Source: Chara braunii (taxonomy: Eukaryota; Streptophyta; Charophyceae; Charales; Characeae). Taken from it: DNA of 25,124 bases. The position numbers and the translations under genes were made by a program. The notes under the pieces are model-generated. The model made no database searches. It was not told the DNA's origin and saw nothing but the letters and a program-made list of their open reading frames with translations. The stretch lies in assembly GCA_003427395.1 (NCBI GenBank), contig BFEA01000062.1:1638480-1663603 (forward strand), read 5' to 3'. Of this stretch, positions 10,491-18,913 are shown in pieces; the first letter of the stretch is position 1, and every line of letters begins with the position of its first letter.

Positions 10491-10850
10491 GCATAAATTT
10501 ATGCCGCGAGACTCAGATAGGTACTGCGTGCTGGATTTTTGTATAAGAGTCATGCGAGCGCATGGTCCCCTCATATCGACCAGCCATGCGGGCATTCGCA
10601 AGCATTCGCGTTGATGGGGTACTACGTAGTACTCGTACCTACGAGGCCCTTGACAATCTCGAGGGTCGTTTTCGACACTCAAGCGTCGGCTGACAAGCGC
10701 GCTGAGGGGTTACCCTCTCGGCGCTAGACAACCGCCATGCGCGGTTGACGACCACACCCTCTTCTGCACCCTGTGCAGAGGGGTTGAGTAGACAGCTTCA
10801 GGGTTGTCGTGGTAGCCAAACTCAAGGGTTTTGACTTTGACGGCTACCAC
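10491..10850. repeat. Palindrome-rich unit, copy 1
   Basis: Consecutive perfect dyads: GCATAAATTTATGC (10491-10504), CATGCG-AG-CGCATG (10551-10564), GTACTACGTAGTAC (10619-10632), CTCGTA-CC-TACGAG (10632-10645), GTCG-TTTT-CGAC (10665-10676), GAGGG-GTTA-CCCTC (10704-10717), CAACCGC-CATGC-GCGGTTG (10729-10747), CTGCAC-CCT-GTGCAG with G-T-extended flanks (10759-10783) and GTGGTAGCC/GGCTACCAC (10809-10850). The part from about 10540 to 10790 is homologous to 11205-11460. Confidence 0.8.
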
Positions 10851-11204
10851 AGGCTACAACGTCAAACCACGAAAACTCAAAGGAGGAAGCAACCGCAGAT
10901 AGGGATAGGGGGTCACCACCTTTTCTTTCTCTGTCTAGCCCATAGCCTAATGGCCATCTCAAATTGAAGGGGTAGACCAACACGAAAGATGCGTGCGGAT
11001 GGTGCCCAAGATCAGGCCCATAGGTAACCCGCTGTTCGAGACACTGGGGGGTTGCCATAGGCCGACTAGGGCTGATTCCCTGCCCACGCGTCGTTTCGCG
11101 CTGCTGAAACTCGGGGCTACTGGCCATAACGTGCTTTTGCCCTTTTCGCTTGACCCATAACTTTCGAGCGCGGATATCAGTAAGTGCCGCGCGTGTGTGT
11201 TAAC
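10851..11204. other. Spacer between the two palindrome-rich units
   Basis: No gene or repeat recognised. The phrase ACTGGGGGGTTG occurs near 11042 and also near 10311, a short hint that the duplicated block may be longer than the clear homology. Confidence 0.45.
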
Positions 11205-11460
11205 ATAAAATCACGCGGACGCAGGACCTGCGCATACCGACCAACCATGCGGACTCGCATAAGCAGTCGTGATGTTGGCGCATTGTGTGGTGCCCATACC
11301 CGAGTGGCCTCGTTTGAGCCATGGGGTCGCTCTCGACGCTCAGGCGTCGGCTGAAGCGCGCTCTAAGAGGGTAAACCTTTAGCAAGCGCAAAACCGGCAT
11401 GAGGGCCTTACCATCTTCTGCACCCTGAGGTGCCCCAAAGGGCGCTGGGTGAGATGGTCA
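11205..11460. repeat. Palindrome-rich unit, diverged copy 2
   Basis: It aligns by eye with copy 1 through shared anchors: GACCARCCATGCGG, CGACRCTCARGCGTCGGCTGA and CTTCTGCACCCTG. It has its own perfect hairpins: CGCAGG-A-CCTGCG (11220-11232), ATGCG-GACT-CGCAT (11247-11260), CGACGC-TCAG-GCGTCG (11334-11349), GCACC-CTGA-GGTGC (11420-11433) and GCCC-CAAA-GGGC (11432-11443). Several stems survive with altered sequence relative to copy 1. Confidence 0.72.
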
Positions 11461-12115
11461 CTAGGGCAGGAAGGGATTTGGGGCGGTGGTGAGTTGTCTG
11501 GTGCATCACCAGCGACACGCTAGTCCTTCCGCCCGGAACTTTATCGTTCCACCAAAATAATCTACAACAAGGAAAAAGAAAGGGGGTATTTGACGTTGGC
11601 AGGGGAAAATACGAACGTCCGCCGGATCGAGTTGCTAGGGGACAGCCCCTCCTCCTTGCAACGCTTCTGTTCCCCCGGAACAGCAAGTAAATCAACGTCC
11701 CGGACAAGCACCTTGAACTCCAGGCCTGGGACTAACGTCCGACCAGATAAAATCTTTGAGTAGGGAAAAACGTGAGCGTGCGGTCGCATAGCCCTATAAG
11801 GGTTACCCGAGCTTATGCTTACTTTGATTATCACATTATCAGGGTGGGAAAAAAACAATCTCACTCAGAAAAAAAGGTGTGGGGCAGTTCACTCTCACGA
11901 CAGTTGCGTGGTTTGCCCATCTGAATCCAAGCATAATCATTCAACAAGACTTAATCGAGATTCTCTCATACATACCTGCAGTCATATGCACAACATTCAA
12001 ACAACATCACACACACTAAAGTGGGCAATTTTCCAAACCTCCTGCAGCTCACACCCTGCCTTATGCACACAAACCCAACCATTTCCCCACCAATCCTCAA
12101 CAAAGATACTCAGTC
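11461..12115. other. No gene recognised
   Basis: Open frames up to about 100 codons lie on both strands with no recognisable motif. Composition shifts from GC-rich to AC-rich toward the right end. Confidence 0.5.
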
Positions 12116-12390
12116 CTTAAGAAATGACCATTTATTAAGAAGTTGGGTGAAAACCCAAAGAAACACATTAATCCCGGCAAGGGTCAATGCCTTAGGTTAA
12201 GAGGCAGGAGAAATGAGAGAGTTGAGTCATAAACCGACAAATCGGCAACCGACCTGTTATCAGTGATAACAGAAGAGTGATCCCTTTGAAGGATCAGGCT
12301 GATCAGATCAAGCCTTTAAGCGAAATGCGAAAACCTGCATCACAGGATAGGCCAAAAGAACCACTAATACGTTCATGCCCAAAAAAAGGG
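12116..12390. repeat. Chain of short hairpins
   Basis: Nearly contiguous stem-loops: CTTAA/TTAAG with inner AAAT/ATTT and loop GACC (12116-12139); TTGGGT-GAAA-ACCCAA, a GNRA-type loop (12143-12158); GGCA/TGCC (12176-12191); GCCT/AGGC (12189-12205); CCGA-CAAA-TCGG (12234-12245); CTGTTATCA-G-TGATAACAG (12254-12272); TGATCC/GGATCA (12278-12296); GGC-TGATC-A-GATCA-A-GCC (12297-12314). CCTG/CAGG and CCC-A7-GGG follow. No coding frame. Confidence 0.75.
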
Positions 12391-12515
12391 AATACTCTCT
12401 GATTCGTCACCTAGCTCCTCTACTAGTACCAAGCCACGGAACGTCTTCTCTATCCAGGATAGATTTGCTAAGTAGCCCCTAGCTGAAAAATATTGCAACT
12501 TCTCAAATTCTACGA

Positions 12516-12627
12516 AATTTTGGCAGCGCTTCCCGTAGGAAAAGTGTCTTTTCAGAATTTCTATGAGTTCAAAAATGACTAATTCTTCTAGATTTGCAGA
12601 AATTTCGGCAGCGCTTCCCGTAGGAAC
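12516..12627 (+). repeat. Duplicated 27-bp motif with GGCAGCGCTTCCCGTAGG
   Basis: AAATTTTGGCAGCGCTTCCC... at about 12515-12541 recurs as AAATTTCGGCAGCGCTTCCC... at about 12600-12626, about 85 bp apart, with one difference. A CTACG/CGTAG pair brackets the first copy. Its origin is not recognised; it could be non-coding sequence of an LTR retrotransposon. Confidence 0.6.
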
Positions 12628-13027
12628 AGGAGGCTGTCAAGATTTATACAAAGCTGAAAGACAGAAAGACAGAAAGACAAAGCAAGTTATACTTGGGACT
12701 GTCTTGACACCTGCTTGATGACTCAGAACCGAATGTTAGCCCGCACAACCTCAAAATGAGAGTGTGGCTAGCCCTGATCCTAACTCCTAGCAAGGTCAGT
12801 CCTATCTTCATCCCAAGTTCTCCCCCCCATTATTCATCTCATCTACCTATGGCTCCAGCACTTGGCGAGCATCTAAGCAGCTACCCTATTGAAGAGACGC
12901 CCCAAAGTGAGACCCCACAAGCATACATGAACATGCATCTCTCACAATCCCACATAAGTTTAACCCAAATAGTTCATTGGATCACTCAGTTTTTTTCCCT
13001 TAGTAACCCCTTGCCTATGGCATATGA
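12628..13027. other. No gene recognised; short AGAAAGAC repeat
   Basis: Three tandem GAAAGACA-type units lie near 12655-12680. The 95-codon frame at 12756-13043 has no motif and runs into the hairpin array, so it is not called. Confidence 0.5.
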
Positions 13028-14293
13028 TCAGTCAATGCCCTAACTTAAGGGTATGTCCAACCTGCTTAAGTAAACAAGTAAAGGTACATACAACTGGACT
13101 GCCCTAACTTAAGGGTATGCCCGACACCACACGAACTCTAGTCATAAAACATATGACCAGACCGCCCTAACTTAAGGGTACGTCTGGCTTCTGCTTAACT
13201 GACGACGTGAAGCATAAACTAGATTGCCCTAACTTAAGGGTATGCCTAGTCAGGTCATAGACAAAGTTACGTAGGACATAGGATTAGGCTGCCCCAACTT
13301 AGGGGTGTGCCTAACCTGGCTAAAACAAGTACGAACGACGAGTGGTCAGACCGCCCTAACTTAAGGATACCCCCAACCTACATAACATCAATGACAAGAG
13401 CATATCACTAGGCCGCCCTAACTTAAGGGTACACCTAGCCAGCTTAAACAGGTTTAGGTACATAAGACAATATGACCAGGCCGTCATAACTTAAGGGTAC
13501 GCCTGATCTGCCTGAACAAAGTACAAATGACGTATGATTAAGCCGCCCTAACTTAAGGGTACGCTTAGTCTCCGTAACGACAATATACGAGAACAACCAT
13601 TGGTATACTTGCACAAACTTTATATTTTTTTCTCTTATTAGGCAAATGATCAGACCTACCCAACTTAGGGAGACGTCCAATCTTGCCTTGTGTTTAGAAG
13701 GAAAAATACAAGAAGATTTATACTAACTTTCTGCACCTTTGTATTATCACGAGCATAGGACTGAACCACCCTAACTTAAGGGTACGCTCAGCCTGCCCGA
13801 ATTACCTTTATTATATTCTTTATTTGTTTTTCTTTTCTTCTTGTTCTACCTGATTCACTGACTGGCTTTCCCAACTTAGGGTGCCCGGTCTGCCAGACGG
13901 TATAGGTTCGTATAATATATATCAAAATTATATACTTTTGGTTAACCTTTTTGTTCATGGCTTATGACTGAGCCGCCCTAACTTAAGGGTACGCTCAACC
14001 TCATACATGTGTCCCCCTCTGAAGAAACATACATAGAACTAGGTCTACGTAACTTAGAATATTCTCAGCCCTGTTTTCAGCAACCCACAAAAGAAACATC
14101 AGGATTTTGAGCCTTCTCAACTTAGGGTGCTCATCCTCCTGTTCAGAAACCCCCAAAGAAACAGCGACTGGTCCGTCCAACTTAGGATAGGCCCAGTCCT
14201 CAAGATCATATAATCAGCCCAGCAAACATAAATAAAACACAGCACTGAACCCACTCAACTTAGAGGGATTCAGCCTTGGGTTGACCCAGTCAA
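13028..14293. repeat. Array of 17 covarying hairpins with invariant AACTTA loop
   Basis: AACTTA cores start at 13042, 13106, 13169, 13231, 13296, 13358, 13420, 13488, 13550, 13662, 13773, 13873, 13980, 14051, 14119, 14179 and 14257. Most units read arm, CG, CCCT, AACTTA, AGGG, TAC, complementary arm. Arms differ but pair: CCAGAC/GTCTGG (unit 3), ACTAG/CTAGT (4), TTAGGC/GCCTAA (5), CTAGG/CCTAG (7), CAGGC/GCCTG (8), TAAGC/GCTTA (9), CTGA/TCAG (11), TGAGC/GCTCA (13, 15), GACTGG/CCAGTC (16), CTGAA/TTCAG (17). The inner stem also changes in step: CCCC/GGGG (5), TCC/GGA (16), CTC/GAG (17). Units 1, 6 and 14 have lost the outer stem. The spacing is about 62-68 bp for units 1-9, 100-112 for 9-13 and 60-78 for 13-17. 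TTGAC-CCA-GTCAA closes the array (14281-14293). No coding potential. Function unknown. Confidence 0.9.
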
Positions 14294-14829
14294 ACGCATG
14301 CAAAACACCTTCCTCCCACCTTCCCCCAGTTTATTTTGTCTGGATTCGCTCAAAGTATCTGAACTCTCATATATACTTGTTAATTTACTTTTCACAATAC
14401 ATGTCTTGACATACATAACAAAAAACAAAAAGCAATATCATTTCATAGTTATGTTTAGATAGCCCAAGGATAACAGTTAGGGAAAGGGATCACACGCGTC
14501 AAACGAGATTATACCTGCGTGTTCCCTGCCTCCAGAACCCCGCCTGGGCTCCGACAGAGCTCCCGCAAACGGTGGGTGGACCTCCCACAAGGTCTTGATG
14601 TGGACCTACGGGTTGCAATCTCGCCTGCCGCCTCCCTCTTGTAACCAAAAGATTAGACTTAGACTGAGAAGGGCAGCGAAAGAAAGTTCAGACTCCCAGA
14701 TCCAAGAGAGGTGCACTCAGACTCGCCGGAGAGGGCCTTGAACTCTTCCGCGCCTGAGGGGCCCACAATGATGGCCAATAACACAGCACAGATCCTCAGC
14801 TCACAGCCTAAGTGCAAACTACCAGCCCC
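14294..14829. other. No gene recognised
   Basis: AT-rich to about 14480, then GC-rich. A purine stretch GGGAAAGGGA near 14480 is polypurine-tract-like but has no adjoining LTR end that could be recognised. Confidence 0.45.
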
Positions 14830-15800
14830 CCGGTGACCCCCCTAGCAGCAACAGTCCTGCCGTAAAAGGGAACAACTATGGTACACTGCTGCAGTAGCCC
14901 AGCAAGGGTTCCACCAATGCACAGTCCGCAACTGCAGTCCCCGAAAAATAGTCACGATAAAGCCACCGCAGCAGTAGCATACGACACAGACAACAGTGAT
15001 CCGTGGTGGGGAGCAGCGCTCTGCTCAGCAGTAGCACTCCAAATAGCACTCAGCGCAGTCACAACCTTCCCCGCTGCAGTTGTTGTCGAGTATTCAGCAA
15101 AACGAACGACCAACAACAGTAGCAGTCCGCTTTCACTGAAGATAGCAGCCACTCCACCTACGACTACCATAGGACTACCGTGCTGTAGGTTCCTCGCAAC
15201 GATCCGGTCACTGTAATCAATTCGGCCTTCAGTAGCAAGGCCGCTCCAACTTTCATAGCTTATTTAACAACGATCAGCAATGCGACTCAGCAGCAGTCGG
15301 CCACCAGTAGGCTGATCCCACCAACCAACCTGAACTGAGTATCCTAGCAGCCAACCTCATCCTTAAAGGCCGAGCACCCCTTGCAATATCCGAAAGGGTC
15401 CTCAATCTACCAATCCTTGCTATGTCCGGACAACATGAGTCTCGCGAAGGCCATGCAGGTGAGCTCCCCCTCTTCTCTGTTGTTTATCGCGCTAGTTTGC
15501 TCCTTTCTTCTTACCCATAGCCCCCGTTTTATTTGAGGCGCATACGAAACACAGACAACAGTCGTGCGCAGTACTAAGGCTCAGCAGCATTATTCAGTAG
15601 CAATGCCTAATAAGGAACAACGTCTTCCACAGTAGCGGTGCACAACAAGAGTTACCACTTCTTGATAGGAGTACGGAGCCTGCCTCCTGCAAGCTCAAGG
15701 TACAAGCCTACAGTGCTGTCCAACCAGGCTCAGCAAGTGTAATGGTCGCCTCGCACACCCCCAAGCACAACAATATAGCAGCATTGGCCGGTAACCGATC
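14830..15800 (+). repeat. CAGTAGC/CAGCAG-rich low-complexity region
   Basis: Motifs such as CAGTAGCA, CAGCAGTAGC, ACAACAGT and ATAGCAGC recur irregularly. The 112-codon frame at 14878-15216 is Ala/Ser/Thr-rich as a result and has no motif, so no gene is called. A splice-donor-like CAG/GTGAGC occurs at 15456-15463. Confidence 0.5.
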
Positions 15801-16935
15801 AACAACAGCAACCAAAATAACTTCCGCCGGAATCTAGCCAGGTGCATGCCAGGTAAGTGCGCAGCCTTCCTCTCATGATTCCCTCCCCCCTGTGCTCAAC
15901 TCCGTTTAGAAGTCACGAAGTTGAAGAAAAATAACATCAAGGCAGTCGGAATACCACTCCTTACTGAACGTGAGAGAATGAAAACGACTCTTCTACTGAG
16001 ACATGGGGAGATGTGTTGTCAATGAACGCGAGCACCAGGATGAGCAAAGTCGGAATTTACGACGACCAATACGAACAGCCCCCGAACCGTTGAGTAGCAC
16101 TTCAATTCCATCCACCCATGACCGCTATCATGACAAACGCTGCACGTATGCATCATCACAAAGATACTAGAATTGCCTATGGGGACGGGAAGCATGCGAT
16201 CCCGCTCCACCACTGTGCTACATAATCCTACTCCCCGTTTTCCTCTCTCGTCGTTCTATATGTTTTCTCCTTCCCTACTCGTGCCCGTACTTAAGACTGA
16301 GGACCACCGCGATGTTGAAACTGACCGCATTGAATGCCCGATTGAGGATGAACCACTATAATCGCCACAGCTACAAAAACGACGAGGGAGGACTTATTGT
16401 GAGGAGGGCGGCCGGAAGCAGCGTGATCCACTCCAAAGGTATTACAGCGCCGATGAGCACGACGAAGGAGGTGAGTATCCCGACCCCCCCCCCGTCTCCC
16501 TCTCGTTCATGCGCGCGCGCGCTCCTGTCAACTGGCAAGCCTGTGACCCTGTGGCCAACCTCACGCTACTTTCATTGGTGGAATGAGCATCGGAATGAGT
16601 CCCCTGCCAAAACGCGAAAGCATATGCTGCACCCCTACTGCTCCTTCCCGAGCACAACGAGATTGAGAGAAACCTCTTCCTTTCTCCTATGACACTTCCC
16701 CTGTCGTAGACCCCCACGCATTAGTTTGCCCGATGCTCAATGGTTCCAGTTACTCATGTCGCCTGATATACCCAGAGGAGGCGGCAACTTGACTCCCAAA
16801 ATGAGGGCGGCGATGGTACGAGTAGTGTGGCAACAATCCCAATGATGAAGGTCAACTAGTAGCACGCAGCCTGCCCAGTGGATGAAGACAGAGGTCACGA
16901 CACCATCGCCCTTTTAAATTGTACAAAAAGATAAT
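15801..16935. other. No gene recognised
   Basis: Mixed DNA with two further donor-like sites, CCAG/GTAAGT near 15848-15857 and GGAG/GTGAGT near 16467-16476, each followed by C/T-rich sequence, and a GC alternation at 16512-16523. Open frames of up to 126 codons (16312-16692) lack any family motif. Confidence 0.45.
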
Positions 16936-16982
16936 GTACCTTCCGCTAAGATACGGGAAGGTACCTCACTGTTTTTTAAGAA
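16936..16982 (+). other. Hairpin followed by T6
   Basis: GTACCTTCC (16936-16944) pairs perfectly with GGAAGGTAC (16956-16964) across an 11-nt loop. A run of six T follows about ten bases later. It could mark the end of a Pol III transcript, but no promoter was seen upstream. Confidence 0.5.
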
Positions 16983-17426
16983 TTTTTCACGGCGCCCTTT
17001 CCCCTCTATCTCCCGCTATATTCTGCCATCATCTTCACCACCCTGCTCGCCTTGTCTTAGAATCATGAAATGACACCTTGGTTCGTCCAAACTGGCCGAG
17101 AAACGACTGACAAACAGCGTTTCCCCTCGCTCTCCTGCTTCTCCGTCGTTCTCGATTCCCCCGTACACACCTTTTTCTACTATTTCCTCACCCTTCGCAC
17201 TATCAGCAAATCCGCCTCCACCAATCGACTCGCCTTACCATAAAGCCCGTGGATCGTGTCTTGGCTCGCTCGAGTTCATCAAGGATCGGGTGACAACCAC
17301 GTTCTGCGCTCCTCCACATTCACCATCTCCCCCTCACCCGTAGGCTCTCCTACATCCGATGCTTACAGCATAGTGCCGTAGACCGGTCTCTGCCGACAAG
17401 CACCGCCCGTCGGTAGCGCACTACTC
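16983..17426. other. No gene recognised
   Basis: C/T-rich DNA without a coding frame or repeat that could be defined. Confidence 0.5.
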
Positions 17427-17525
17427 AAAAACATCGAGCTATTCTATTTTATACATGCTATCTGTGCGCAGGGCCATGCTAATCCTCTCTATATCGTTCC
17501 AATTTGAACGGATGTCCCAAAGGAC
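17427..17525 (-). pseudogene. U6: U6 snRNA pseudogene, near full length
   Basis: Read on the minus strand, it starts GTCCTTTGGGACATCCG, the U6 5' stem-loop. It continues through CAAATTGGAACGATA, AGAGGATTAGCATGGCCC and TGCGCA, the conserved core including the ACAGAG region (here ATAGAG) and the AGC triad. The 3' third (from about 17463) is more diverged but keeps the CAxGxATAAA pattern and ends in five T at 17431-17427. The length of about 99 nt matches U6 (about 102). There is no TATA box or plant upstream element at the usual distance, the ACAGAG box is mutated and the 3' domain is eroded, so it is a retroposed copy, not an active gene. Confidence 0.85.
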
Positions 17526-17575
17526 TACTTTGTGGGCAGAGACCCTGAGTCGTCGGGCCAGCTGCCTCGGGACAA

Positions 17576-17850
17576 CTCCACTATCTGGAGCAGGACACCG
17601 GTCTGTAGTTCAGAAGTTCGTGGGAGTATCCACTGATCTAGGTTGTCGGCTTTACAACCGGTCCGGGTACCGGTCCTCGCCCCAAATAGAAAATAAAAAT
17701 TTAGGATAATAAAAAACTTGAAGATAAAATGTAATAATAATAGTAAAAAACGAATGGGGGAGGGGACCCGTTGACACTCGCGGGCCCACGGTCAGACTCC
17801 CCCAACAAAACTAAGGGGATAGTCCCGCGGGACCCTCAACCCCTTAGTTT
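17576..17850. repeat. Hairpin cluster between U6 pseudogene and tRNA-like module
   Basis: CTCCA-CTATC-TGGAG (17576-17590), GGTTGT-CGGCTTT-ACAACC (17641-17659), TGGGGGA/TCCCCCA (17755-17804) and a nested structure at 17808-17850. The last has 11-bp arms AAACTAAGGGG and CCCCTTAGTTT around the 12-bp palindrome GTCCCGCGGGAC (17822-17833). An AT-rich stretch at about 17690-17750 separates the first pair from the second. Confidence 0.65.
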
Positions 17851-17879
17851 CCTTCACATTGCGCTCCTCTGCTCCTCTG

Positions 17880-17951
17880 CTGCAGACTGCTGGCCTCGAT
17901 CCCGGGATCCGTAGGTTGAGAATCTAGTGCTGTAACCAATAGGCTTAAGCC
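17880..17951 (-). repeat. tRNA-like module, same family as at 24487
   Basis: Minus-strand A-box-like TAAGCCTATTGG (17947-17936) is followed 45 nt on by B-box-like GGGATCGAGGCC (from 17903). The segment GGTTACAG, CTAGATT, CCGGGATCGA closely parallels GGTTACAG, CCAGACT, CTGGGATCGA at 24502-24543, with the same A-B spacing. The T-stem is poor, so it is a SINE-type head. Confidence 0.62.
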
Positions 17952-18672
17952 CAAGTCTGGATGCAGCGGGCCCAAACTCGTATATCAATAGCACCTGCGG
18001 TTACCCGGGCCTGCAGAGGTGCACTAAGGCTCCCGGTTGGCTTATTTCCTGCACCCATGGCCTTGAAGTGTTGCCTCAAGGGCAGGGCTTTGCTCGTCTC
18101 ACCACGTACGCTGCCTTGCCATGCCGCGGCCGCGGCCAAGGCTCTCACAACTTGCCATACTCGTCAAACGAGTGCCCTTCTATCCCCTCTTTGCCGGAAA
18201 ACCCCGGCCTCCACTTCTACTAAGTCCAACCCGCACCACGTTTCCCTTAGCCTCTCCGACGACTCCAACTCCCGCTAGTACACAGTTGAACTTAGTGTTT
18301 ACGCACTCCACACTATGCGGTCTCAAAAAAAAATGCCGCCTTTCAGCGAGTCAACGAAAACTCTCCTCTAGCCGTAGTCTCATTGGTTAACTCTGCGCCG
18401 ACCGTGTCACTGTCAGTGGGCGCGAGGTTGCAGCCCACGCAACTCTATCCAAGTTTCTTATTTTCTTCTAGTCTAGACTACCGGTGGTTAGTTGTTTATA
18501 CTGAACTTATGCATGCCCACAAAGTGCATGCTCACACACTCTCTAATCAAACCATCCGTGCGTCCGCCACTTCTGACTTCCAGGAGTCAGTTGCGGCTGA
18601 ACGAAATACACGCCACTCTCTCAAATATCAACTCAGTTGCATTTTCTGTGAGGTGCACAAAACACGCACAAT
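17952..18672. other. No gene recognised; scattered palindromes
   Basis: Open frames on the plus strand at 17961-18278 and 18383-18706 have no motifs. Dyads include CCTTGA/TCAAGG (about 18062-18082), the palindrome CCGCGGCCGCGG (about 18123-18134), CTCGT-CAA-ACGAG (about 18160-18172) and GCCGG/CCGGC (about 18194-18209). Confidence 0.45.
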
Positions 18673-18688
18673 TACCCTTGTAAGGGTA
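18673..18688. repeat. Palindrome TACCCTT-GT-AAGGGTA
   Basis: Two 7-bp arms pair perfectly across a 2-nt centre. Confidence 0.7.
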
Positions 18689-18767
18689 TTGGTGCCGACA
18701 ACGTAATGATATAAAAAAAAGACAAAACACACATACTCGCAAACCGAAACGACTTAACGCCTCCCCA

Positions 18768-18913
18768 CACAGCACATGAAACGAAAACGAAACGAGTGCA
18801 TCTGTCCAAGGAAGGTGGCAAAATACACTCGTTACTATTTATAGCAAACCAATGAACCTGGTCATTTTCGGGCGGAAGATGCATTCGTTTCATTTTTCGT
18901 TTCGTGTGCTGTG
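18768..18913. mobile_element. Foldback/MITE-like inverted repeat
   Basis: Arm 1 (18768-18803, CACAGCACATGAAACG... to TGCATCT) and arm 2 (18877-18913) are complementary over about 36 bp with three substitutions, all transitions, and one 1-nt indel. The internal segment is 73 nt. A transcript would fold into one long stem, since the transitions leave G-U or near pairs. A second, competing pair exists: AACGAGTG (18791-18798) with CACTCGTT (18826-18833). No target-site duplication was seen. It could be a foldback/MITE element or a hairpin small-RNA precursor. Confidence 0.75.

Noticed and set aside
12254-12272. CTGTTATCA-G-TGATAACAG as a bacterial operator
   Set aside because: It has operator-like symmetry, but the context is plant repeat DNA and it is one of a run of hairpins.
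13028-14293. CRISPR-like repeat-spacer array
   Set aside because: The spacers in the first block resemble one another and the repeat itself varies in a complementary way. The setting is a plant nuclear genome with no cas-like genes. It fits a covarying hairpin tandem repeat better.
13028-14293. Telomere-type CCCTAA motifs within the units
   Set aside because: Only a single CCCTAA per unit, never in tandem, and part of the CCCTAACTTAAGGG stem-loop.
14878-15216. 112-codon open frame
   Set aside because: Low-complexity Ala/Ser/Thr translation that follows from CAGTAGC-rich DNA; the antisense frame is open too.
16936-16982. Bacterial intrinsic terminator
   Set aside because: The hairpin and T-run are separated by about ten bases and the DNA is plant nuclear; kept only as a hairpin.
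17395-17415. CACCGCCCGTCG shared with the 3' end of small-subunit rRNA
   Set aside because: Only 12 identical bases, with weak similarity around them and no continuation into rRNA sequence. It is probably chance.
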